In this document: positions 24,870 through 32,988 of the stretch, one piece after another
Position numbering within the stretch: the stretch's first letter is position 1
How the letters are laid out: each line of letters begins with the position of its first letter
DNA from: Streptomyces sp. NBC_01016
GTDB lineage: Bacteria; Actinomycetota; Actinomycetes; Streptomycetales; Streptomycetaceae
NCBI RefSeq assembly: GCF_026341035.1
Contig: NZ_JAPEOQ010000002.1
Location: 3,968,001 to 4,032,000, forward strand
Direction: 5' to 3'
DNA length: 64,000 bases
Notes under the pieces: generated by a model
Database searches by the model: none
What the model was told of the DNA's origin: nothing
Seen by the model: the letters and a program-made list of their open reading frames with translations, nothing else
Program-made: the position numbers and the translations under genes

Positions 24870-25775
24870 ATGGACGCGCGGCAACTGCAGTACTTTCTCG
24901 CCATCGTGGAGCACGGCGGCTTCAGCAAGGCCGCCGCCGCGCTCCACGTGGCGCAGCCGTCGTTGTCGCAGGCGATGGCCAACCTGGAGGCTGACCTCGG
25001 GGTCTCGCTCTTCCACCGGATGGGCCGCGGCGTCGTCCTGAGCGAGGCGGGCGCCGAACTCCTGGAGCCGAGCCGCCGCGTGCTGCGCGACCTGGCCGCC
25101 GTACGCGAACGGGCCGCCGCCCTGACCGGTCTCGGCAGCGGCACCGTGGAAGTGGCCACCATGCCCTCACCCGGCATCGAGCCCATGGCCACGCTGATCC
25201 ACCGGTTCGCCCAACTGCACCCGGACGTCACGATCAGCACCCGCGCCGCCTTCACCCCCGAGGAGACCGTCGAACTGGTCCGCAGCGGCGCCTGCGAACT
25301 GGGGCTGCTCGGCGCCGACAAGCCGGTGACCGCGCCCGGCATCGACATGTTGCCGGTGGAGGAGCAGCCGTTCGTCGTCGTGGGCGCGGCCGACGGACCC
25401 TTCGCCGACGGCGCCGTGCTGCACCCCCAGGACCTGGCCGGGCACAAGCTGATCGCCTCACGGACCGGCAGCCTGATGCGCAGCATCGTCGACGACATCA
25501 CCGCCCGCGGCGGGGACACCGAGATCGTCGCCGTCGTCGACCACCGCACGTCCATACTCCCGCTCGTGCTCACCGGCGTGGGCGTCGCCGTGCTGCCCGC
25601 TGCCTGGACCCGGCTCGCCCGCCGCTGCGGACTCGCGGTCGCCTCACTCGTACCGACCGCACATCTGCACGTCGCGATGATCAGCCTGCCCGCGCACCTG
25701 ACACCCGGGGCGCGCGCCTTCCTGGAGCTGACCCGCTCGCTGGCCGAACGCCGCGCGCGAACCCCGTCGACGTAG
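24870..25775 (+). CDS. LysR-family regulator of the dicarboxylate/tartrate locus
   Basis: 301 residues. The N-terminal winged helix is MDARQLQYFLAIVEHGGFSKAAAALHVAQPSLSQAMANLE in parts, followed by the two-lobed effector domain from about residue 90. The ATG at 24870 has GGAGGAGG upstream and begins at the conserved LysR N-terminus; an ATG 24 bases earlier would add a glycine-rich leader. It lies between dctA and the tartrate-dehydrogenase-like gene and reads the same way as both. It probably activates both in response to a dicarboxylate. Confidence 0.9.
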   Translation: MDARQLQYFLAIVEHGGFSKAAAALHVAQPSLSQAMANLEADLGVSLFHRMGRGVVLSEAGAELLEPSRRVLRDLAAVRERAAALTGLGSGTVEVATMPSPGIEPMATLIHRFAQLHPDVTISTRAAFTPEETVELVRSGACELGLLGADKPVTAPGIDMLPVEEQPFVVVGAADGPFADGAVLHPQDLAGHKLIASRTGSLMRSIVDDITARGGDTEIVAVVDHRTSILPLVLTGVGVAVLPAAWTRLARRCGLAVASLVPTAHLHVAMISLPAHLTPGARAFLELTRSLAERRARTPST

Positions 25776-25810
25776 CGCACACGCACCGGCCGTCCGACCC
25801 ATCAGTCACG

Positions 25811-25826
25811 CCTATGTGTCGCATCG
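25811..25826. promoter_or_regulatory. Candidate LysR box upstream of the tartrate-dehydrogenase-like gene
   Basis: CCTAT-GTG-TC-GCATCG matches the box upstream of dctA at 12 of 16 positions with identical spacing. It starts 140 bases before the GTG start. It is the only notable element in the 175-base gap. Confidence 0.45.
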
Positions 25827-25950
25827 GAAGCATGTCTTGGACGCACCGCGAACCGGCCTGTTGACTCGGGAACACACCAACCGCCGCCCGGCCAGGCGCT
25901 CTTGAGCACCCCCTTGAGCACGGGCGTTTCCCGTACCGCTGGAGGCCCTC

Positions 25951-27033
25951 GTGTCCGAACTCCGCACCTTCCGCATCGCCGCCATCCCCGCCGACGGCGT
26001 CGGCACCGAGGTCGTCGCGGCGGGGCGCGCCGTCCTCGACGCCCTCGCCGCCGGCTCCGAAGGGGCCTTCGCCTTCGACTGGCAGGAGTTCGACTGGGGC
26101 TGCGAGTACTACGCCCGTACGGGCAAGATGATGGCCGACGACGGACTCGACCGGCTCAAGGACTTCGACGCCATCTACTTCGGCGCGGTCGGCTGGCCCA
26201 CCGTCCCCGACGACGTCAGCCTGTGGGGCCTGCGCCTGAAGATCTGCCAGAACTTCGACCAGTGGGCCAACGTCCGGCCCGTGCACTTCCTGCCCGGCGT
26301 GGTCAGCCCACTGCGCAAGGCCGACGACACCGAACTCGACTGGGTCGTCGTCCGCGAGAACAGCGAGGGCGAGTACGCGGGTCTGGGCGGCCGCAACCTC
26401 TCCGGGCGCGGCCCCGGCGGCGAAGTGGCCGTCCAGTCCTCGCTGTTCACCGAGGTGGGCTGCGAGCGCATCATCCGCTTCGCCTTCGACCTGGCCCGCA
26501 CCCGCAGCCGCCGCAAGGTCTCCTCGGTCACCAAGTCCAATGCCCAGCAGTACGGGATGGTGCTGTGGGACGACGTGTTCAAGCGGGTGGCCGCCGAGTA
26601 CCCGGACGTGGAGACCGAGAGCGTGCTGGTCGATGCCATGTCGGCGAAGTTCGTGCTGAAGCCCGAGGACCTGTCCGTCGTGGTGGCGTCGAACCTCAAC
26701 GCCGACATCCTCTCCGACCTCGGCAGCGCGCTCGCCGGCAGCCTCGGCCTCGCGGCCAGCGCCAACCTCAACCCCGAGCGGCGCTTCCCGAGCATGTTCG
26801 AGCCGGTGCACGGCTCGGCCCCCGACATCGCGGGGCAGGGCCTGGCCAACCCGATCGGCGCGGTGGGCAGCGCGGCGCTGATGCTGGAGCACTTCGGCCT
26901 GCCCGACCAGGCGGCCCGCCTGAACAAGGCGATCGAGACGGTCACCGGAGCGGGAATCCTCACCCGCGACGTCGGCGGCACGGCCTCCACCGAGGACGTC
27001 ACCAAGGCGCTGATCGACGCACTGGGCAACTGA
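25951..27033 (+). CDS. Tartrate dehydrogenase / D-malate dehydrogenase-like beta-decarboxylating dehydrogenase
   Basis: 360 residues. It belongs to the isocitrate/isopropylmalate dehydrogenase family. IPADGVGTEVV is the N-terminal motif, YFGAVGWPTVPDD and GLRLKICQNFDQWANVRPV contact the substrate, SNLNADILSDLGSALAGSLG is the metal-binding Asp region, and EPVHGSAPDIAGQGLANPIGA binds the nicotinamide nucleotide. Short N- and C-termini and GWP in place of the isopropylmalate-dehydrogenase pattern point to the tartrate/D-malate branch. It would oxidise tartrate or D-malate with NAD+, yielding oxaloglycolate or pyruvate. Translation starts at GTG 25951. Proximity to DctA and LysR supports the dicarboxylate assignment. 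Confidence 0.87.
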   Translation: MSELRTFRIAAIPADGVGTEVVAAGRAVLDALAAGSEGAFAFDWQEFDWGCEYYARTGKMMADDGLDRLKDFDAIYFGAVGWPTVPDDVSLWGLRLKICQNFDQWANVRPVHFLPGVVSPLRKADDTELDWVVVRENSEGEYAGLGGRNLSGRGPGGEVAVQSSLFTEVGCERIIRFAFDLARTRSRRKVSSVTKSNAQQYGMVLWDDVFKRVAAEYPDVETESVLVDAMSAKFVLKPEDLSVVVASNLNADILSDLGSALAGSLGLAASANLNPERRFPSMFEPVHGSAPDIAGQGLANPIGAVGSAALMLEHFGLPDQAARLNKAIETVTGAGILTRDVGGTASTEDVTKALIDALGN

Positions 27034-27151
27034 CCCCCGCACGGCGTCACGATCCGTCCCCGCCGGTCCCCGCGCGGCGACACCATCCGTCCCGGCCGGT
27101 CCTCGGGTCGCGCCAACAGGCCGGGACGGCCGCTCCGAAGCGGCCACCCAT

Positions 27152-27184
27152 GTGCCGGGCCCCGCTCGTTGTGGGGCCCGGCAC
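27152..27184. terminator. Bidirectional terminator hairpin between convergent genes
   Basis: GTGCCGGGCCCC (27152-27163) pairs perfectly with 27173-27184 around a 9-base loop. It lies between the dehydrogenase stop and the stop of the convergent EEP-family gene and can serve both. Confidence 0.8.
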
Positions 27185-27194
27185 GCGCCGTTGT

Positions 27195-28241
27195 CTACCA
27201 GCTGACCCCGGCCGCCACCGGCCGGTGGTCGCTGCCGGTCGCGGGCAGCACCCAGGAGCTGTCCGCCGTGACGCCCCGCACCAGGATCTGGTCGATACGT
27301 ACCACCGGGAAGTCCGCCGGATAGCTGAACCCGAAGCCGTCGCCCGCCTCCTCCTGGGCCGACCGCAACTGCGAGGTGAGGCCGTCGAACGCGCGGTCGT
27401 CCGTGCTGCCGTTGAGGTCACCGAGCAGCACCACCCGCTGGCTGTCCTCGGCCGCGATGGCCTTGGCGAGGGCCTGTGCATTGCGGTCCCGGCTCTCCGT
27501 CCAGAAGCCGCCGCGGGGCATGACGCGTACGGAGCCCAGGTGGGCCACGTACACCGCCACCGGACCACGGTCCGTGGTGACCGTGGCGCGCAGCGCCCGG
27601 TTCGAGGGCAGCTTCTCGGCGGCCGACTTGGTGGCGCCCAGCGGTCCGACGTCCATCGCGGTGTCGACCGGCTCGACGTCCGACAACGGCAGCTTGCTCC
27701 ACAGCCCGACCGTCCCCTGCACCGTGTGGTGCGGATACGCCTCGGCCAGCTCCTTCTCGTACGTGGCGCGGCCCTGCGCCGTGATCTCCTCGAGCGCGAG
27801 CACATCGGCGCCGGAGGCGGCCAGATCGTGGGCCGTCCCCGCCGGATCGCGGTTGTCGGCGCGGACGTTGTGGCTGACGACGGTGAGGTCACTGTCGTTC
27901 GCGTGCGCCTTGTCGCCGAGTGCGCCGCCGAAGAGGCCCGTCCACACCACGGCCGGCAGCAGCACCGCCACCACGGCGGTGGCGGAGCGCCGCCACAGCG
28001 CCCCGGCCAGCAGCACCGGCACGAAGAGACCGAACCACGGCAGGAACGTGTCCACCAGACTGCCGAGGCCCCCGCGGTCCGTGACCTGCGCGTGCAGCAG
28101 CAGAAGCAGCCCGAGCAGCAACGCGAGGACCGCGATGACCCGGCCGCGCCTCCAGGGACCCGGCCGGGAGAGAGCACGGAGGAGAGCACGGGAGAGGGCC
28201 GGGATCGACCGGGTCATCCGTGCACGCTTGCTGTCGGTCAC
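27195..28241 (-). CDS. Membrane-anchored endonuclease/exonuclease/phosphatase (EEP) family protein
   Basis: 348 residues. Two or three hydrophobic helices (about residues 25-95, VIAVLALLLGLLLLLHA and LFVPVLLAGALW) precede an EEP domain. The EEP domain has VVSHNVRADN, VLALEEIT (metal-binding Glu), VYVAHLGSVRV, VVLLGDLNGSTDDRAF (Asp-x-Asn) and a terminal ATGSDHRPVAA with catalytic Asp-His. The active domain is probably outside the cell and could act on phosphodiesters of lipids or nucleic acid. The GTG start overlaps the stop of the VanY-like gene (GTGA). It belongs to a two-gene operon facing the two-component system. Confidence 0.87.
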   Translation of the reverse strand: MTDSKRARMTRSIPALSRALLRALSRPGPWRRGRVIAVLALLLGLLLLLHAQVTDRGGLGSLVDTFLPWFGLFVPVLLAGALWRRSATAVVAVLLPAVVWTGLFGGALGDKAHANDSDLTVVSHNVRADNRDPAGTAHDLAASGADVLALEEITAQGRATYEKELAEAYPHHTVQGTVGLWSKLPLSDVEPVDTAMDVGPLGATKSAAEKLPSNRALRATVTTDRGPVAVYVAHLGSVRVMPRGGFWTESRDRNAQALAKAIAAEDSQRVVLLGDLNGSTDDRAFDGLTSQLRSAQEEAGDGFGFSYPADFPVVRIDQILVRGVTADSSWVLPATGSDHRPVAAGVSW

Positions 28242-28900
28242 TGCTGCATCCTCGGGTCCTCGGTGGGGTCGGCGTACTGGGCCGGGCAGCCGTGATCCAC
28301 GGCCTCGGTACGCAGTTCGTAGTGCCAGGGCTCGTTGCCGTAGATCTGGCAGAGCCCGTACGCGGCGCCGTGCTCGGACAGCCACGCCGTCGCCCCGGAG
28401 CGCCCGAGGTCGACCGCGTCGCCGGACACGTGCGGTGAGGTGTCGGCGGTGGCCACCCATTGGGCGGCCTCGGCCTCGGAGCCGTACTTGTCGACCGCCT
28501 CCCTGAGCAGCCGGTTCTGGTACTCGGGGGAGCGCCAGCCGCTGTTCACGGAGAACGTGACGCCGTCGCCGGAGGCATCTGTCGCCGCCTGACGGAGAGC
28601 CTTGAGCAGGTCCGGGTCGAGCCTGCCGACGGCCGGGGTCGTGTCGTCGAAGACCGTCACGCCGTCGGGGACCACGCCGTCGGCCTCGCCCACCGCGTTC
28701 TGCCCGCCGCGCTCCCGCGATTCCATGGGAGAGGGCGCCGAGGTGGACGAGGGCGTTACCCAGGCCTTCGTCGGCGGCGAGGCCGACGAGGACCTGGGTG
28801 ACCGGAGGCCGAGGACCGTGGCGACCACCGCCGCGATCACGACGAGGCCGATGACGAGGAGCAGTGGACGCGGCCGACGGGCCGTTGGGTTTCGAGTCAT
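28238..28900 (-). CDS. Membrane-anchored D-Ala-D-Ala carboxypeptidase, VanY/M15B type
   Basis: 220 residues. One N-terminal membrane helix (PLLLVIGLVVIAAVVATVLGL) and a Ser/Pro-rich linker precede the peptidase domain. VNSGWRSPEYQNRLL, SPHVSGDAVDLG (zinc ligands His and Asp) and EPWHYELR (catalytic Glu and third ligand His) are the M15 signatures. It trims the terminal D-Ala of peptidoglycan stem peptides outside the membrane, lowering cross-linking and, in VanY, glycopeptide binding. The ATG at 28900 is the first start after which the membrane helix is intact. It is divergent from a VanR/VanS-like pair over 87 bases, so control by that pair is likely. Confidence 0.88.
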   Translation of the reverse strand: MTRNPTARRPRPLLLVIGLVVIAAVVATVLGLRSPRSSSASPPTKAWVTPSSTSAPSPMESRERGGQNAVGEADGVVPDGVTVFDDTTPAVGRLDPDLLKALRQAATDASGDGVTFSVNSGWRSPEYQNRLLREAVDKYGSEAEAAQWVATADTSPHVSGDAVDLGRSGATAWLSEHGAAYGLCQIYGNEPWHYELRTEAVDHGCPAQYADPTEDPRMQQ

Positions 28901-28946
28901 GCCGCCAGTCAAGGCAGCGCGATGTTGCCACAACGTCTGCGCTTTT

Positions 28947-28968
28947 CGATACGCCGACGATACGCGCC
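28947..28968. promoter_or_regulatory. Tandem direct repeat, candidate OmpR-type response-regulator site
   Basis: CGATACGC occurs at 28947-28954 and 28958-28965, each followed by a CGA or GCCGA context, with an 11-base period. OmpR/PhoB-family regulators bind tandem repeats with about one helical turn spacing. It lies in the divergent gap between the VanY-like gene and the response-regulator gene, 20 bases from the latter start. Confidence 0.5.
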
Positions 28969-28987
28969 GACTCGTAACGTGAAGGGC

Positions 28988-29677
28988 ATGCGTGTGCTGA
29001 TTGTCGAGGACGAGCGGTATCTGGCGGAGGCTGTGCGCGACGGGCTGCGCCTGGAGGCGATCGCCGCCGACATCGCGGGGGACGGGGACACCGCCTGGGA
29101 CCTGCTGAGCGTCAACACGTACGACATCGCCGTCCTCGACCGCGACATCCCCGGGCCCTCCGGTGACGAGATCGCGGGACGCATCGTCGCCTCCGGCAGC
29201 GGCATGCCGATCCTCATGCTGACCGCGGCCGACCGCATCGACGACAAGGCCTCCGGGTTCGAACTCGGTGCCGACGACTACCTCACCAAGCCGTTCGAGC
29301 TCCAGGAACTCGTGCTCAGGCTCCGGGCGCTCGATCGCAGGCGCGCCCACAACAGGCCGCCCGTTCGGGAGATCGCGGGTGTGCGCCTCGACCCGTTCCG
29401 CAGGGAGGTCTACCGGGACGGCCGCTTCGTCGCGCTGACCAGGAAGCAGTTCGCCGTGCTCGAAGTCCTCGTGGCCGCCGACGGCGGAGTCGTCAGCGCC
29501 GAGGAACTCCTGGAACGCGCGTGGGACGCGCACGCCGACCCGTTCACCAACGCCGTCCGCATCACCGTCTCCGCGCTGCGCAAGCGGCTCGGCGAACCCT
29601 GGATCATCGCCACGGTGCCGGGCGTCGGCTACCGCATCGAGGCGCAGCCGGAGACCGGGGGAGAGGCTCGTGGATAG
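28988..29677 (+). CDS. OmpR/PhoB-family response regulator
   Basis: 229 residues. The receiver domain is MRVLIVEDERYLAEAVRDGLR; Asp51 in IAVLDRDIPGPSGDE is the predicted phospho-acceptor, with MLTAADRIDDK and YLTKPFELQELVLRL supplying the conserved Thr and Lys. The C-terminal winged helix (about residues 130-222) ends with VRITVSALRKRLG and GVGYRIEA. The DRDIPG sequence resembles VanR and CseB-type regulators. The ATG at 28988 is preferred because it opens with the acidic receiver start. The kinase gene begins 8 bases before its stop. Confidence 0.92.
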   Translation: MRVLIVEDERYLAEAVRDGLRLEAIAADIAGDGDTAWDLLSVNTYDIAVLDRDIPGPSGDEIAGRIVASGSGMPILMLTAADRIDDKASGFELGADDYLTKPFELQELVLRLRALDRRRAHNRPPVREIAGVRLDPFRREVYRDGRFVALTRKQFAVLEVLVAADGGVVSAEELLERAWDAHADPFTNAVRITVSALRKRLGEPWIIATVPGVGYRIEAQPETGGEARG

Positions 29678-30758
29678 CGCCGTGGACAGGGAGCGCGGGC
29701 TCAGCGTCCGGCTCAAACTCACCCTGAGCTACGCCGGGTTCCTCATGCTCGCCGGTGTCCTGATGCTCGCATCGGTGTGGTTCTTTCTGCTGAGGGACCT
29801 GCCCGACGTCAAAGCCGGCATCGGCGGACTCCAGGTCCGCAGGGAGCTCGCGCTCAACTTCGCGTCGGGGGCGGCCGTCGTCATGGCGTGCCTGCTGGTG
29901 TTCGGCCTCCTGGGAGGCTGGCTGCTCGCCGGCCGGGTGCTCGCCCCGCTGTCCCACCTCACCGACGCCACACACCGGGCCGCGAAGGGGACGCTCTCCC
30001 ACCGGATCCGGCTACGGGGACGCAAGGACGAGTTCCGCGACCTCGCCGACGCCTTCGACTCGATGCTCGGTCAGCTCGAGGCGCACGTCGCCGAACAGCG
30101 CCGCTTCGCGGCCAACGCCTCCCACGAGCTGCGCACCCCGCTCGCCGTCTCCAAGTCGCTCCTCGACGTGGCCCGCGCCGATCCGCACCGCGACACCGGC
30201 GAACTCATCGACCGGCTCAGCGCCGTCAACACCCGCGCGATCGACCTCACCGAGGCGCTGCTCCTGCTCAGCCGCGCCGAACAGCGCACCTTCACCAGCG
30301 AGGACGTCGACCTCTCCCTCGTGGCGGAGGAAGCCGCCGAAACGCTCCTCCCGCTCGCGGAGAAGAGCGGCGTCACCCTCGAAACCCGCGGCGACATCAC
30401 CCACGCGCCGGGATCGCAGCCGCTGCTGCTGCAACTCGCCACGAACCTCGTGCACAACGCGATCGTCCACAACCTGCCCGAGCAGGGCACCGTGTGGATC
30501 AGCACCGGCACCCGCCCCGGCTCGGCGGTGCTCACCGTCGAGAACACCGGCGAGATCCTGGCCCCGGAGCTCGTCGCCACCCTCACCGAACCCTTCCAGC
30601 GCGGCACCGAACGCATCCGCGGCGACCACGCCGGTGTCGGGCTCGGGCTCGCCATCGCGCAGTCCATCACCCGCGCCCACGACGGCACGCTCACCCTCAC
30701 CCCCCGCCCCTCCGGCGGCCTCCGCGTCACCGTGGAACTTCCCGCGGCCGACATGTGA
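29670..30758 (+). CDS. Sensor histidine kinase
   Basis: 362 residues. Two membrane helices (about residues 15-40 and 62-90) flank a short extracytoplasmic loop of about 25 residues. A HAMP linker follows, then a HisKA domain with ANASHELRTPLA (phospho-acceptor His152), then a HATPase domain with NLVHNAIVHN (N box), ENTGEI (G1) and GVGLGLAIAQ (G2). The short sensor loop resembles VanS-type kinases that sense cell-wall ligands at the membrane. GTG 29670 overlaps the regulator gene, so the pair is co-translated. Confidence 0.92.
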   Translation: MDSAVDRERGLSVRLKLTLSYAGFLMLAGVLMLASVWFFLLRDLPDVKAGIGGLQVRRELALNFASGAAVVMACLLVFGLLGGWLLAGRVLAPLSHLTDATHRAAKGTLSHRIRLRGRKDEFRDLADAFDSMLGQLEAHVAEQRRFAANASHELRTPLAVSKSLLDVARADPHRDTGELIDRLSAVNTRAIDLTEALLLLSRAEQRTFTSEDVDLSLVAEEAAETLLPLAEKSGVTLETRGDITHAPGSQPLLLQLATNLVHNAIVHNLPEQGTVWISTGTRPGSAVLTVENTGEILAPELVATLTEPFQRGTERIRGDHAGVGLGLAIAQSITRAHDGTLTLTPRPSGGLRVTVELPAADM

Positions 30759-30805
30759 CGTAGACCACCGAAGCGGCTTCGAAGGGCGGAAACCCCAGGT
30801 CACCG

Positions 30806-30836
30806 TGTCATCATGCGATGACATCGCTTGATGACA
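30806..30836. promoter_or_regulatory. Inverted repeat TGTCATC-ATGC-GATGACA overlapping the pump gene start
   Basis: Perfect 7-base arms at 30806-30812 and 30817-30823 with a 4-base centre, and a third GATGACA copy at 30830-30836. The most upstream ATG of the pump gene (30818) lies inside the site, so a bound repressor would sit on the start region. The TetR-type protein encoded downstream is the likely binder. Confidence 0.6.
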
Positions 30837-32326
30837 TGAACGGGATGAACGTGCAGCCCTCCATACCGACGCCCGCCCCGACCCCTGCCCCGCTCCGCCA
30901 CCCCCGCGCCCTCGTACCGGTGCTGGTCAGCCTCGGGATGCTGGTCGCCGTCGTCAGCAGCCTCGGCGCGCCGCTGATCCCCACCATCGCCGCCGAGGAC
31001 CACGTCGCCGTCTCCACCGCGCAGTGGGCGCTCACGGTCACCATGCTGGTCGGCGCCATCGCGACGCCCGTCATGGGACGGCTCGGCGACGGGCCGCACC
31101 GCAAGCGCGTCATCCTCGGCGGGCTCGCCGCCGTCTTCGTCGGCAGCCTGCTCGCGGCGCTGCCGGTCGGATTCGCCTGCCTCCTGGCGGGCCGGGCGCT
31201 GCAGGGCGTCGGCATGGGCCTCGTCCCGCTGGCCATCGCCACCGCGCGCGACGCGCTGCCGCCCGAGAAGGCGCGCGGCGCCGTGACGACGCTGTCGCTG
31301 ACCACCGCGGCGGGCATCGGCCTCGGCTACCCGATCACCGGGCTCTTCGCGGAGTACCTCGGCATGTACGCCGGATTCTGGTTCGCGCTCGCCACGGCGG
31401 CCGCCGCGTTCCTCGCCGCCCTCCTCGTCGTGCCCAAGCCGCCGCACCGGCCCAGCACCCCCATGGACGTGCCCGGAGCGCTGCTGCTCGCGGGAGGCAT
31501 GGCGGCGCTGCTCCTCGCGCTCGCCGAGGGGGAGCGGTGGGGCTGGCTCTCCGCTCGCCTGTTGGCCCTCGCGGTCGCGGCGGTGGTCCTCCTCGGCGGA
31601 TGGATCGCCCACTCGATGCGCTCCACGCACCCCCTCGTACGCGTCCGCCTCGTCAAGGACCGCGGCGTCCTCGTCGCCAACCTGACCACCATGGTCGGCG
31701 GCGTCGGCACGTACCTGCTGATCTCCCTGGTGACCCGGTACGTGCAGACCCCCGAGTCCGGCGGCTACGGCTTCGGCGCGTCGATCGTCGTCACCGGACT
31801 GCTGCTCGTGCCGTTCTCCGCCGCCAGCCTCGTCACCGGGCGCCTGGTGCGGGCGATGGGCCGGGCCGCGACGCCCGGTCGCATGCTGCCGCTCGGCTGC
31901 CTGCTCTCGTTCGGCTCGCTCGTCTGCTTCCTGCTCGCCCGCTCCAGCCTGTGGGGCATCGGCGCGATGATGGCGCTCGCCGGCCTTGGCGTGGGCGTCA
32001 CCTTCGCCGTCACGCCCGGCCTCATCGTGGGCGGCGTGCCCGCGGCGGAGACCGGCAGCGCGATGAGTTTCAATCAGGTCGTGAAGTACATCGGTTACTC
32101 GACGGGCAGCGCGCTGAGCGCCGTCGTCCTGCAGGCATCCACGCCTCTCGGCGCCGTGCTCCCGACCGACGACGGCTACCGCAACGCCGGCCTCGTCGGC
32201 TGCGCCGCCTTCCTCGCCACGGGTGTCATCGCCGTCGCGCTCACCCGCGCAGGCGCCCGCCCGCGCCCCTCCGTCGTCGCGGCGGGCGCGGTCGCCGAGG
32301 CCCGCACCGAACCGAGCCGCACATGA
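30818..32326 (+). CDS. MFS efflux transporter (DHA2/EmrB-like)
   Basis: 502 residues with about 14 membrane helices. RALVPVLVSLGMLVAVVSSLGAPLIPTIA in parts is helix 1, GRLGDGPHRKRVILGG is the loop 2-3 motif A, AGRALQGVGMGLVPLAIA is motif B, and GIGLGYPITGLFAEYLG resembles motif C of antiporters. It probably expels a toxic compound. The start is uncertain: ATG codons occur at 30818, 30836 and 30845; none has a clear ribosome site, and the first lies in the candidate operator. The stop overlaps the TetR gene start (ATGA). Confidence 0.87.
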   Translation: MTSLDDMNGMNVQPSIPTPAPTPAPLRHPRALVPVLVSLGMLVAVVSSLGAPLIPTIAAEDHVAVSTAQWALTVTMLVGAIATPVMGRLGDGPHRKRVILGGLAAVFVGSLLAALPVGFACLLAGRALQGVGMGLVPLAIATARDALPPEKARGAVTTLSLTTAAGIGLGYPITGLFAEYLGMYAGFWFALATAAAAFLAALLVVPKPPHRPSTPMDVPGALLLAGGMAALLLALAEGERWGWLSARLLALAVAAVVLLGGWIAHSMRSTHPLVRVRLVKDRGVLVANLTTMVGGVGTYLLISLVTRYVQTPESGGYGFGASIVVTGLLLVPFSAASLVTGRLVRAMGRAATPGRMLPLGCLLSFGSLVCFLLARSSLWGIGAMMALAGLGVGVTFAVTPGLIVGGVPAAETGSAMSFNQVVKYIGYSTGSALSAVVLQASTPLGAVLPTDDGYRNAGLVGCAAFLATGVIAVALTRAGARPRPSVVAAGAVAEARTEPSRT

Positions 32327-32880
32327 CCGGCGAGGCCCCCGACCGGCGCCGCAGCAGCGCCCGCAGCCGCGAGGCGCTGCTGCGGGCGGCGACCGAACTG
32401 TTCTCCGAGCGCGGCTACGACCGCACGACCATCCGCGAGATCGGCGAACGGGCCGGCGTCGACGCGGCCCTCATCTCCCGCTACTTCGGCAGCAAGGCGC
32501 TGCTGTACGTGGAGGTGCTGCGCGCCGAACACGGCGACACCGCCCCGGACGACCTCCTCACCGAGCCCCGCCTGCGCGAGGTCGCCGAACGCGCGGAGCG
32601 CCGCGGCCCGGTGCCGCTGCTGCGCGTCGCCGTCCAGTCCTCGAGCGACCAGGCCGCGCAGGACGCCGCCCGCGCCGCCCTCCAGGCCCGGCTCGTCGAG
32701 CCGCTGCGCGCCCGCTTCACCCGCGAGGGCCGCGACCAACCAGGACTGCGCGCCGACGTCCTGGTCGCCTCGGTCGCCGGAGTGCTCCTCGCCCGCCACT
32801 CCGGCGCCTTCGACGACCTGGCGGACGCCGACCTCGACGCGATCGTCGACGTACTCCTGGAGGCGTGGGGAGGCGCCTGA
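32323..32880 (+). CDS. TetR-family repressor
   Basis: 185 residues. The N-terminal HTH is LLRAATELFSERGYDRTTIREIGERAGVDAALISRYFGSKALLY in parts (about residues 18-62). The C-terminal helical ligand domain ends with DADLDAIVDVLLEAW. It is co-translated with the efflux gene and probably represses it through the repeat at 30806-30836. Confidence 0.9.
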   Translation: MTGEAPDRRRSSARSREALLRAATELFSERGYDRTTIREIGERAGVDAALISRYFGSKALLYVEVLRAEHGDTAPDDLLTEPRLREVAERAERRGPVPLLRVAVQSSSDQAAQDAARAALQARLVEPLRARFTREGRDQPGLRADVLVASVAGVLLARHSGAFDDLADADLDAIVDVLLEAWGGA

Positions 32881-32988
32881 CCCGGCACCTTTCACCCGAG
32901 TGGCGGTATTCAAACCGCCTCGCCCTGCGCCGAGCGCCCAGGCGCGTGAGCCTCGCAAGTAACTGACCGTACTTTCGAGGTGGTGGAG

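Noticed and set aside
1341..30836. Possible shared operator class between AGTCATC-N-GATGACT (1341) and TGTCATC-N4-GATGACA (30806)
   Set aside because: The centre spacings differ (1 against 4 bases) and the nearby regulators are from different families; similarity of GATGAC half-sites is probably chance.
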